A stretch of DNA of 7,765 nt from Bacillota bacterium (GTDB taxonomy: Bacteria > Bacillota > Bacilli > Bacillales_B > DSM-18226), in NCBI GenBank assembly GCA_030705665.1, contig JAUZQA010000184.1:1-7765 (forward strand). Reading direction: 5' to 3'. The translations under genes were made by a program, and so were the position numbers. The notes below the pieces were generated by a model, which did no database searches, had not been told where the DNA came from, and was given only the letters and a program-made list of their open reading frames with translations. Positions 1-5,807 of the stretch are shown piece after piece. How positions within the stretch are numbered: position 1 is the first letter of the stretch; each line of letters begins with the position of its first letter.

Positions 1-558
1 GAAACATTACTAACCGGATTCCATCATGAAACCGTCCTTGGTTTAGCACCAGAAGTGATCGCCGCAGTTAAGGAAGGAAAAATTAAAAGATTTTTCGTTA
101 TCGCCGGCTGTGACGCACCAGGACAAGGTGGAGAATATTATCGTGAGCTAGCTACATCGCTGCCTCCTGAGACAGTTATTTTAACGACATCTTGCGGGAA
201 ATTCCGCTTTAATGATGTTGATTACGGTACAGTACCTGGAACGGACATTCCACGTTATATTGATTTAGGCCAATGTAATAACTCTGGTTCTACAGTAAAA
301 ATTGCTAAGGCCTTGGCCGATGCATTTGAATGTGAAATCAATGAGCTTCCAGTAAGTATTGTTCTTTCTTGGTTTGAACAAAAAGCTGTTGCCATTCTTT
401 TAGGTCTTTTCAGCTTAGGCATTAAAGACATCCGAATTGGACCAAAAGCACCTGAATTTATTTCAGAAGGTGTATTAAACGTTCTTCAAGAAACCTTTAA
501 CTTAAAGTTAATTGGCACTGCTCAAGAAGACATGAAAGAAATGCTTGCATTATCATAA
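1..558 (+). CDS. hcp: Hydroxylamine reductase / hybrid-cluster protein Hcp, C-terminal part (5' end outside window)
   Basis: The frame is open from base 1, so this is the last 185 residues of a protein usually about 430-550 residues long. Hcp is a cytoplasmic Fe-S/Fe-O hybrid-cluster enzyme. It was first described as a hydroxylamine reductase and is now mainly viewed as a nitric oxide reductase and protein nitrosylase active under anaerobic nitrosative stress. The C-terminal cluster ligands are visible in order: Cys37 in AGCDAPG (the persulfide-type cysteine), Cys65 in TTSCGK, Cys92 in LGQCNNS, and Glu126 and Lys128 in WFEQKA. Their spacing fits the family as I recall it. The N-terminal cubane-cluster cysteines, which would separate Hcp subclasses, lie upstream and cannot be checked. 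The gene stops at 558 and a strong hairpin follows 7 bases later. It converges on a Crp/Fnr-type regulator gene, which suggests a regulatory pair. Carbon monoxide dehydrogenase CooS shares this fold but is unlikely given the ligand set. Confidence 0.95.
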   Translation, partial: ETLLTGFHHETVLGLAPEVIAAVKEGKIKRFFVIAGCDAPGQGGEYYRELATSLPPETVILTTSCGKFRFNDVDYGTVPGTDIPRYIDLGQCNNSGSTVKIAKALADAFECEINELPVSIVLSWFEQKAVAILLGLFSLGIKDIRIGPKAPEFISEGVLNVLQETFNLKLIGTAQEDMKEMLALS

Positions 559-565
559 TAAAAGT

Positions 566-602
566 AAAACCCGCAGGAAATTAATTTCTGCGGGTTTTCT
601 TT
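566..602. terminator. Bidirectional rho-independent terminator between hcp and the Crp/Fnr gene
   Basis: An 11-bp perfect stem pairs AAAACCCGCAG (566-576) with CTGCGGGTTTT (588-598). The inner AAA/TTT (578-580 and 585-587) can extend it past a bulged G at 577. A T-rich run follows on the plus strand. On the minus strand the stem is followed by TTTTACTTTTATT, so it can end transcripts from both sides. The stop codons of the two convergent genes lie on either side (558 and 601-603). Confidence 0.9.
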
Positions 603-1293
603 AAATGATCTCATTTAAGAGGGTATTAGGATTTAATATTAGGTTGCCGTCTTTATCTTCAATGATTAGATCGTCCTTTTTCATTTTTGTCAGCGTCCGG
701 CTGATTGTTTCTCTTGTTGTCCCAATCATATTGGCTAAATCTTTGTTGGTAAATTCCGATTTTAAAAGTATGGATCCGTTATTGAGGTCTTTACCATGAT
801 TTTTGGCGAGCCGAATGAGTAATTTAACGATTTGTTCATATGTATTATTTAAAATTTGTTCCTCAAGCCTATTTTGCAGGTCAACAATTTTTTCACCAAG
901 CACGTTGAAAACCTTAATACATAGCTCAGGGTTTTCTATTAAAACATTTTCAAACTGTGATATTTGAACAGAAATAAGGGTAGAAGCTTCTAATACCTCT
1001 GCAAATGCGGGATAATCTCCTTTCCTAAAAAAGCCAACATGCGGAAACATTTCACCTTTTTTTAGAATTGAAACAATTTGTTCCTTGCCGTTTGTATCGG
1101 TTTTGTAGATCTTAATTTTGCCATCATAAATAAAATAAACATTTTCAAGCGGATCGCCTTGTAAGAATACATGGCTATGTTTTTTCCATTCACGGGTAAT
1201 CGCTATATCTGCAACCTTGCTTAATTCATTATCATTTAAAACACGAAAAAGGGAAAATTCCCCTAATACTCGCTTAACTTCTTCTATTTTCAT
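601..1293 (-). CDS. Crp/Fnr-family transcriptional regulator, candidate nitrosative-stress (HcpR/NnrR-like) regulator of hcp
   Basis: This is a 230-residue protein of normal Crp/Fnr length. Residues about 15-125 form the cyclic-nucleotide-binding-like beta barrel (GDPLENVYFIYDGKIKIY, then GEMFPHVGFF). Residues about 128-150 form the dimerisation helix, and 180-203 form a winged helix-turn-helix with TNKDLANMIGTTRETISRTL. The recognition helix has the E..SR arrangement of Fnr (RETISR), preceded by an Arg as in Crp. The effector pocket has YPAFAEV where cAMP-binding Crp has its phosphate-binding Arg-Ser, so cAMP binding is unlikely. The only cysteine is Cys125, so there is no Fnr-type 4Fe-4S cluster. 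The ATG at 1293 has AGAGGTG a few bases upstream. The gene converges on hcp across a shared terminator. HcpR- and NnrR-type regulators of this superfamily control hcp in other bacteria, so that role is inferred. ArcR-like or other functions remain possible. Confidence 0.9.
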   Translation of the reverse strand: MKIEEVKRVLGEFSLFRVLNDNELSKVADIAITREWKKHSHVFLQGDPLENVYFIYDGKIKIYKTDTNGKEQIVSILKKGEMFPHVGFFRKGDYPAFAEVLEASTLISVQISQFENVLIENPELCIKVFNVLGEKIVDLQNRLEEQILNNTYEQIVKLLIRLAKNHGKDLNNGSILLKSEFTNKDLANMIGTTRETISRTLTKMKKDDLIIEDKDGNLILNPNTLLNEII

Positions 1294-1327
1294 CGTAACA
1301 CCTCTTATTTCCGAATCATCAATTTCT

Positions 1328-1355
1328 ATTTTATTTTATCAAAGAAAATTAACAA
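1328..1355 (-). promoter_or_regulatory. Putative sigma-A promoter of the Crp/Fnr regulator gene
   Basis: Reading the minus strand, TTGTTA (1350-1355) is a 4/6 -35 and TAAAAT (1328-1333) is a 5/6 -10, 16 bases apart. The predicted start near 1321 leaves a short leader before the ATG at 1293. A second TAAAAT at 1333-1338 is an alternative -10. The region is very AT-rich, so chance matches are likely. Confidence 0.45.
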
Positions 1356-1430
1356 TGAAATATTTTTGAAATTAAATACGTATTACAAAAAATTACTAGT
1401 GAAAATAAATGAAAAAATAGCACTTTATCC

Positions 1431-1459
1431 TTTTTTCGCGAACGCTTATTCGATAGAAT
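1431..1459 (+). promoter_or_regulatory. Putative sigma-A promoter of mrfAB with weak -35
   Basis: TAGAAT at 1454-1459 is a 5/6 -10 hexamer. The -35 position, 17 bases upstream, is only a T run (1431-1436). Transcription would start near 1466, directly upstream of the ribosome-binding site GAGGTG (1469-1474), giving a very short leader. The weak -35 and the LexA-like box between the two hexamers would fit low basal, inducible expression. Confidence 0.45.
1439..1452 (+). promoter_or_regulatory. LexA/DinR-like SOS box upstream of mrfA
   Basis: The 14-mer CGAACGCTTATTCG matches 11 of the 13 specified positions of the Bacillus DinR/LexA consensus CGAACRNRYGTTYG. The outer CGAA and TTCG arms are perfectly palindromic. 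It ends one base before the TAGAAT -10 of the helicase gene, where a bound repressor would block RNA polymerase. This is a sequence match only. I do not remember the B. subtilis yprAB operon being listed in the SOS regulon. Confidence 0.5.
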
Positions 1460-1480
1460 GAATGTATTGAGGTGAGTAAA

Positions 1481-3769
1481 ATGCTTGGAAAAAAAAGCTT
1501 ACAAGCTATTTTAGCAGATTTAAAATTAAATGGTGAGTTTAAAGAAAATATAGTTTGCTGGCGAACTCTCGAGGAAAAGGGTGCGCAAACTGTTAAACTT
1601 CCAGAGGATTTACATTCTCTCCTCCGAGAAAGCCTCCAGCAAAGAGGGATTACTGAGCTTTATACCCATCAGAAAACCGCGTATGACACTGTTTCAGAGA
1701 GGAAAAGTATTGTTGCAGTAACGCCCACTGCCTCGGGAAAGACCCTTTGTTATAACCTTCCTGTGATACAAAACATCCTTTTAAATCCAGAATCAAGAGC
1801 ACTTTATATTTTTCCGACAAAGGCCTTGGCACAGGATCAGAAAAGTGAAATAAATGAAATGATTCAAGCAGCAGGAATGAATATTAATAGTTACACGTAT
1901 GACGGAGACACTCCAGCAAATATCCGTCAAAAGGTGAGAAAAGCGGGACATGTAGTCATTACCAATCCAGATATGCTCCACTCGGCTATTCTTCCCCATC
2001 ATACTAAATGGGTTTCCTTATTTGAAAATCTCAAGTTTGTCGTTATTGATGAACTTCATACGTATAGAGGAGTATTCGGAAGTCATGTTGCTAATGTGAT
2101 TCGCCGGCTAAAAAGAATTTGCCAGTATTACGGCAGCGATCCAGTTTTTATTTGTACCTCAGCAACCATTGCTAATCCGCTTGAACTTGCAGAAGCTTTA
2201 ACAGGGGAAGAAATGCATTTAATTGATAATAATGGTGCACCAAGCGGCCGAAAGCATTTTTTATTTTATAATCCGCCAATTGTGAATAAGCCATTAAATA
2301 TAAGAAGAAGTGCAACACTTGAGGTTCGAAAACTTGCGGGGGAACTGCTCAAAAATAAAATCCAAACTATTGTATTTGCAAGAAGCAGGGTAAGGGTAGA
2401 AATCATCTTAACTTATCTTCAGGAATTGGTAAAGAATCAATTAGGAAGGAAGTCAATTATGGGCTACCGCGGCGGATATCTTCCGACCGAAAGAAGAAAA
2501 ATTGAAAAGGGTCTTCGCTCCGGTGAAATTTATGGGGTGGTAAGTACGAATGCCCTTGAACTTGGTGTAGACATCGGACAGCTGCAAGTCTGCATCATGA
2601 CAGGTTACCCAGGGACGATTTCCAGCGCCTGGCAGCAGGCGGGTAGAGCAGGCAGGAGGCATGGGGAATCCCTGGTGATTATGGTGGCCAGCTCCAGTCC
2701 TCTTGATCAATATGTGATTCAAAATCCTGATTATTTCTTTAACAAAAGTCCTGAGACAGCAAGGATCAATCCAGATAATCTGATTATTTTGATCGATCAT
2801 ATGAAATGTGCTGCATACGAGCTACCATTTAAAAAGGGGGAGCTTTTTGGAAATGTGGGAACAGAAGAACTGCTCGAGTATTTGACTGAAGAACGAGTTC
2901 TCTATCAAAATGGTGACAAATGGTATTGGATGAATGATTCGTTCCCTGCACACAATATTAGTTTACGCTCTGCTTCCCAAGAGAATATTGTGATTATTAA
3001 TCAAACTGATATTGCAAACGTAAGAGTAATCGGTGAAATGGACCGCTTTTCTGCGATGACCTTACTTCATGACGAAGCCATTTATTTGCATCAAGGAATA
3101 CAATTCCAAGTTGAAAAACTTGATTGGGAGGAAAAAAAGGCATTTGTCCGTGAAGTCGCTGTCGATTACTATACTGACGCAAATCTTGCCGTCCAATTGA
3201 AAGTATTGGAAGTTGATAAATTAACAGAGACTGCAGATATCGAGATTGGGTATGGGGACGTAAGTGTTCGGGCAATGGCAACCATTTTTAAAAAAATAAA
3301 ATTTGAAACACATGAAAACATTGGTTCTGGGCCAATACATCTTCCAGAGGAGGAACTCCACTCAAACGCTGCCTGGATTTCTTTAAATAAATCATTAGCA
3401 GAATTAGGGCAAAATCGGTTGGAGCAGGGACTTGTTGGGGCTGCACACGCACTGGAATCGATTGCCCCGCTATTTGTGATGTCAGATCCTCAGGATATTC
3501 ATGTAGTTCCACAGGTTAAAGCAGATCACAATGAAAAACCAACTATTTTCTTTTATGATCGCTACCCCGGTGGCATTGGCTTGAGTGAAAAGATCTTTAC
3601 AGAGATGGATTCAGTATTACTAGATGCAAAAAAAATGATTGAAAGATGCCACTGTGAACACGGCTGCCCTTCCTGCATCGGTGCTGAAGCAATTAGTGAC
3701 ACCGCCAAAAAGGATACATTAAAAATTATTGATTCATTATTGAAAAACGAAAAAGGTTTGAGGGTGTGA
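1481..3769 (+). CDS. mrfA: MrfA/YprA, DEAD/DEAH-box superfamily 2 DNA helicase with C-terminal zinc-binding MZB (DUF1998) domain
   Basis: MrfA is the 3'-5' DNA helicase that works with the exonuclease MrfB in a UvrABC-independent repair pathway for mitomycin C adducts in B. subtilis. In the 762-residue product, numbered from the ATG at 1481, the helicase motifs appear in order: Walker A TPTASGKT (81-88), TNPDM (161-165), Walker B DELH (190-193), SAT (227-229), VFARS (298-302), TNALELGVDIG (356-366) and QQAGRAGR (385-392). The C-terminal MZB domain ends with C-x-C-x3-C-x2-C (Cys723, 725, 729, 732), a zinc site. An in-frame GTG at 1472 would add three residues, but it lies inside the ribosome-binding site GAGGTG (1469-1474). 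The ATG sits 6 bases after that site, so I chose it. The gene is followed almost at once by mrfB, forming an operon. Length and motif order are normal and there is no sign of damage. Confidence 0.95.
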   Translation: MLGKKSLQAILADLKLNGEFKENIVCWRTLEEKGAQTVKLPEDLHSLLRESLQQRGITELYTHQKTAYDTVSERKSIVAVTPTASGKTLCYNLPVIQNILLNPESRALYIFPTKALAQDQKSEINEMIQAAGMNINSYTYDGDTPANIRQKVRKAGHVVITNPDMLHSAILPHHTKWVSLFENLKFVVIDELHTYRGVFGSHVANVIRRLKRICQYYGSDPVFICTSATIANPLELAEALTGEEMHLIDNNGAPSGRKHFLFYNPPIVNKPLNIRRSATLEVRKLAGELLKNKIQTIVFARSRVRVEIILTYLQELVKNQLGRKSIMGYRGGYLPTERRKIEKGLRSGEIYGVVSTNALELGVDIGQLQVCIMTGYPGTISSAWQQAGRAGRRHGESLVIMVASSSPLDQYVIQNPDYFFNKSPETARINPDNLIILIDHMKCAAYELPFKKGELFGNVGTEELLEYLTEERVLYQNGDKWYWMNDSFPAHNISLRSASQENIVIINQTDIANVRVIGEMDRFSAMTLLHDEAIYLHQGIQFQVEKLDWEEKKAFVREVAVDYYTDANLAVQLKVLEVDKLTETADIEIGYGDVSVRAMATIFKKIKFETHENIGSGPIHLPEEELHSNAAWISLNKSLAELGQNRLEQGLVGAAHALESIAPLFVMSDPQDIHVVPQVKADHNEKPTIFFYDRYPGGIGLSEKIFTEMDSVLLDAKKMIERCHCEHGCPSCIGAEAISDTAKKDTLKIIDSLLKNEKGLRV

Positions 3770-3774
3770 AACCG

Positions 3775-5037
3775 ATGTCCCTGAAAAATAAATTAGCTCG
3801 GCTGAAACCGCATCTGTCGATCGAAAATGGAAATCCCAACACCACCGTCAAAGAAGAATCGAAAACAATCGATGTTCCTTTTCGGGAGCAATGGGAAAAA
3901 GAAAATGTTTATCCTTATTTTTTTGACCAGGATTACTGTTTAATTCGTGAAGTAAGTTATCCTCTTTCCTCTCAGCACGGTCATTATCGATTTGCAGAAT
4001 TTTTAGAAGCCATTAATATTTGGAACGAAAGTAAAATAAATCATCCCTTATCGGCTGCGGGATTTAAACCAGAAGAATTATTTTTCTTTGATACTGAAAC
4101 AACTGGCCTGAGTGGGGGTGTTGGAAATACAATATTCCTGCTAGGATATGCAAGTGTTTTGGGGGAGAATCTGGTTTTAAGGCAACATATTCTTCCCAAC
4201 CCAGGGGCAGAGGTTCCTTTATATCAAAGTTTTTTAGAAAAGGTAAATTATCGGACGCTTGTAACCTACAACGGAAAATCCTTTGACTGGCCTCAAGTAA
4301 AAACGAGGCATACCCTTGTCAGGGAGCATGTTCCCCAGCTGCCGGCTTTTGGTCATTTTGATTTATATCATGCATCCAGAAGACTTTGGAAACATAAATT
4401 AGAAAGATTAAAGCTGGCGTTTGTGGAAAAGGAGATTTTAGGAATAGAAAGAGTTGATGATATTCCAGGATTTTTAGCACCTATGATTTACTTTGATTTT
4501 ATTGAAAGTAAACAGCCTGATGGAATGTTAGGAATCCTAAAGCATAATGAAATTGATATTCTTTCACTTATTACCTTGTATACCCATCTTACCTTTCAAC
4601 TGTGCGGCAGGGATTTATTACAGACGAGAAAGGAGTCATATGAGGTAGGGCGCTGGTATGCTTCTCTTGGAGAACAAGACGAAGCAAAAAAAGTAATGAA
4701 GATCCTTTCAGAAGGAACGGATAGAACTTCGTATCAAGCTAAGCTGGCTTTGGCTTTTCAATTGAAAAAATCACAGTTTTGGGACAAAGCATTGCATTTA
4801 TTCATAGTGGTTGCGGATATTGGAATGGATGAATTAAGCATCGAAGCATGTGTTGAAGCTGCAAAAATTTTAGAGCATAAACAAAAAAAATTCAAATTAG
4901 CAATCCAATATTGTAATAAAGCAATGGAGCTTTTAAAGTCATCCAACTCCTTAGCGGTAAAACCCCCTATGCAGGATATTGAAAAAAGAATGGAAAGACT
5001 TAGAAAAAAGGCCGAGAAACTGAAAGGGGAAGCCTAA
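3775..5037 (+). CDS. mrfB: MrfB/YprB, DnaQ-like DEDDh exonuclease with C-terminal TPR-like region
   Basis: MrfB is the metal-dependent nuclease partner of MrfA in mitomycin C lesion repair. In the 420-residue product the RNase H-like/DnaQ exonuclease motifs are clear: FFDTETTGL gives Asp106 and Glu108, YNGKSFDWP gives Asp171, and KHNEIDILS gives His257 and Asp261. All DEDDh catalytic residues are therefore present. Residues about 285-395 are helical and look like TPR repeats (YEVGRWYASLGEQDEAKKVM, KALHLFIVVADIG), a likely protein-interaction part. It ends in a charged helix. The ATG at 3775 has GAGGGTG (3760-3766) 8 bases upstream and gives the N-terminus MSLKNKL. The upstream GTG at 3766 would overlap the mrfA stop as GTGA, allowing translational coupling, but is less well placed for its ribosome site. 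No clear terminator follows. Confidence 0.93.
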   Translation: MSLKNKLARLKPHLSIENGNPNTTVKEESKTIDVPFREQWEKENVYPYFFDQDYCLIREVSYPLSSQHGHYRFAEFLEAINIWNESKINHPLSAAGFKPEELFFFDTETTGLSGGVGNTIFLLGYASVLGENLVLRQHILPNPGAEVPLYQSFLEKVNYRTLVTYNGKSFDWPQVKTRHTLVREHVPQLPAFGHFDLYHASRRLWKHKLERLKLAFVEKEILGIERVDDIPGFLAPMIYFDFIESKQPDGMLGILKHNEIDILSLITLYTHLTFQLCGRDLLQTRKESYEVGRWYASLGEQDEAKKVMKILSEGTDRTSYQAKLALAFQLKKSQFWDKALHLFIVVADIGMDELSIEACVEAAKILEHKQKKFKLAIQYCNKAMELLKSSNSLAVKPPMQDIEKRMERLRKKAEKLKGEA

Positions 5038-5152
5038 AGAAGTTAGCAATTAGTTACTATTACCTATACAAAAAAGTGTAACAAAATTTTCATAAAAAAG
5101 TACGAAAAAAACAGGGATTTCATGTTGTGTATCGTAGTCGAAGATAGTAAAA
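5038..5152. other. AT-rich spacer after mrfB with no supported gene
   Basis: I find no convincing gene, RNA or strong hairpin here. TAGCAATTAGTTACTA (5043-5058) can form a weak 6-bp stem, but no T run follows, so it is a poor terminator. Two very short open frames, one on each strand, were rejected for lack of a good ribosome-binding site or family resemblance. The end of the mrfAB transcript is therefore not defined by the sequence. Confidence 0.5.
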
Positions 5153-5155
5153 TTG

Positions 5156-5185
5156 TTAACTGTGTTCATTAAAATTCGCTATGAT
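5156..5185 (+). promoter_or_regulatory. Putative sigma-A promoter of the small membrane peptide gene
   Basis: TTAACT (5156-5161, 4/6) and TATGAT (5180-5185, 5/6) are 18 bases apart. Transcription would start near 5192, just before the GGAGAG ribosome site at 5194-5199. This leaves almost no leader, which lowers confidence. An overlapping TTGTTA at 5153-5158 is too far from the -10. Confidence 0.4.
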
Positions 5186-5202
5186 ATTAAGATGGAGAGT
5201 GT

Positions 5203-5301
5203 ATGATGTACAAGGCAATTTTCTTTTTGTTTTTTGTTGTTATTTGTTTGACTGCTGTTATGTTTACAAGTTTAAAAGATAGCTTTTATGCGTTTCATTA
5301 A
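5203..5301 (+). CDS. Putative 32-residue single-pass membrane peptide, function unknown
   Basis: I do not recognise a family. The frame starts with two consecutive ATGs (5203 and 5206). GGAGAG (5194-5199) lies 3 bases before the first and 6 before the second, so the second (31 residues) may be the true start. The product begins MMYK, then has a hydrophobic run from Ala5 to about Phe21 (AIFFLFFVVICLTAVMF), long enough for one membrane span. It ends with a short polar tail, TSLKDSFYAFH. A basic residue before the span and a soluble tail are typical of bacterial small membrane proteins or of a bare signal-anchor. It lies between mrfB and cotD, on the same strand as both. The predicted GerE box of cotD starts one base after its stop. 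The case rests on ribosome site, hydrophobicity and a possible promoter, not on homology, and AT-rich DNA can produce Phe/Val/Ile-rich frames by chance. Confidence 0.5.
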   Translation: MMYKAIFFLFFVVICLTAVMFTSLKDSFYAFH

Positions 5302-5313
5302 AAATAGGTATTT
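5302..5313 (+). promoter_or_regulatory. GerE-binding box upstream of cotD
   Basis: AAATAGGTATTT fits the GerE consensus RWWTRGGYNNYY at every specified position. Its centre is about 46-47 bases upstream of the start predicted from the sigma-K -10. That agrees with the upstream GerE site I remember for B. subtilis cotD. GerE is the late mother-cell regulator of sporulation. No good second site was found closer to the promoter. Confidence 0.55.
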
Positions 5314-5321
5314 TCATTAGT

Positions 5322-5348
5322 ACAAGATTATCCCTTCCAACATAGGCT
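5322..5348 (+). promoter_or_regulatory. Sigma-K-type promoter of cotD
   Basis: CATAGGCT (5341-5348) matches the sigma-K -10 consensus CATANNNT. The -35 AC at 5322-5323 lies 17 bases upstream, close to the usual 16. Transcription would begin near 5354 and lead into the AAAGGGGA ribosome site at 5371-5378. Mother-cell sigma-K control is the known regulation of cotD. Confidence 0.6.
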
Positions 5349-5385
5349 GTTAATGTAAACAGAATAATGGAAAGGGGATCTTCAT

Positions 5386-5694
5386 ATGTATCTTGGAACC
5401 AATGTAACACCGCCTATCATTCATCCTACTGTTCATAATGTGAATCACACTTTCTCAACGACTGTGGTGCCGCACATTCATCCATCACATACCACAACAG
5501 TTAACCACCATATGTTCCAGCATAAACACTATTGCACGCATACTGAATCATGCTGCAATGAATCATGCAACCAACATTACAACTGCTGTGCTCCAGGAAT
5601 GATGCCAGGACCAGTTGGCCCTGGAATGATGCCGGGACCTGTTGGACCTGGATTTGGTGCAGGACCTGGTTTTGGCGCAGGACCTTGGATGTAA
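5386..5694 (+). CDS. cotD: Spore coat protein CotD family, with Gly/Pro repeat tail
   Basis: CotD is a small His/Cys-rich protein laid down in the inner spore coat by the mother cell. This one has 102 residues; I remember the B. subtilis protein as about 75. Residues about 8-50 carry the family core (HTFSTTVVPHIHPSHTTTVN, then HHMFQHKHY). A Cys-rich stretch follows at 50-68 (Cys50, 56, 57, 61, 67, 68), which could cross-link or bind metal. Residues 71-102 form a low-complexity tail of two GMMPGPVGP units and two GFGAGP units, ending in WM. I do not remember this tail in B. subtilis CotD. The ATG at 5386 has AAAGGGGA 7 bases upstream. The gene has its own sigma-K/GerE-type promoter and its own terminator, so it is a single-gene sporulation unit set inside growth genes. 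Confidence 0.92.
   Translation: MYLGTNVTPPIIHPTVHNVNHTFSTTVVPHIHPSHTTTVNHHMFQHKHYCTHTESCCNESCNQHYNCCAPGMMPGPVGPGMMPGPVGPGFGAGPGFGAGPWM
5596..5685 (+). repeat. In-frame tandem repeats in the 3' end of cotD (2 x 27 bp, then 2 x 18 bp)
   Basis: Two 27-bp units (5596-5622 and 5623-5649) both encode GMMPGPVGP. They are followed by two 18-bp units (5650-5667 and 5668-5685) that both encode GFGAGP. The copies differ at third codon positions (for example CCAGGACCA versus CCGGGACCT), so the duplications are not very recent, or the peptide is under selection. All units are multiples of three and stay in frame. Confidence 0.9.
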
Positions 5695-5702
5695 TATTTT
5701 CT

Positions 5703-5733
5703 AACAAGGGCTTTTAGCCCTTGTTTTTCTTTT
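5703..5733 (+). terminator. Rho-independent terminator of cotD
   Basis: A 10-bp perfect stem pairs AACAAGGGCT (5703-5712) with AGCCCTTGTT (5716-5725) around a TTT loop. A T-rich run (TTTCTTTT) follows. It lies 8 bases after the cotD stop and separates the sporulation unit from ypsA. Confidence 0.9.
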
Positions 5734-5740
5734 CGTACTA

Positions 5741-5746
5741 TATAAT
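5741..5746 (+). promoter_or_regulatory. Candidate -10 element for ypsA
   Basis: A perfect TATAAT lies at 5741-5746, about 60 bases before the ypsA start. The -35 position falls inside the cotD terminator and is a poor match, so this is weak evidence. A promoter somewhere in 5726-5790 is expected, because the terminator isolates ypsA from cotD. Confidence 0.35.
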
Positions 5747-5807
5747 ATGCAATAGATGCAAAAAGGTTTGTCCATTTAAAAGAAATTTTTCAAAAGGGGG
5801 ACAAATT

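Noticed and set aside
1441..1450. AACGCTTATT shared by the mrfA and gpsB upstream regions (also at 6400-6409)
   Set aside because: The flanks differ: only the mrfA copy is part of a CGAA/TTCG palindrome, and a single shared 10-mer in AT-rich DNA is weak evidence of co-regulation.
5050..5169. A 39-residue open frame on the minus strand between mrfB and the small peptide gene
   Set aside because: It has no ribosome-binding site before its ATG, no recognisable motif, and opposes the surrounding genes; it is likely a chance frame in AT-rich DNA.
5122..5172. A 16-residue plus-strand frame (MLCIVVEDSKIVNCVH) with AGGGA upstream
   Set aside because: It is too short and its ribosome site too weak to call, with no family resemblance; it also overlaps the putative promoter of the next small gene.
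5747..5761. Direct repeat of ATGCAA (5747-5752 and 5756-5761) just after the candidate ypsA -10
   Set aside because: Two 6-bp copies are within chance expectation and fit no known operator I can name.
5721..5807. A 29-residue N-terminal extension of YpsA starting from an ATG at 5721
   Set aside because: That ATG lies in the cotD terminator stem and has no ribosome site, while the TTG at 5808 has GGGGGA at ideal spacing and matches the family N-terminus.
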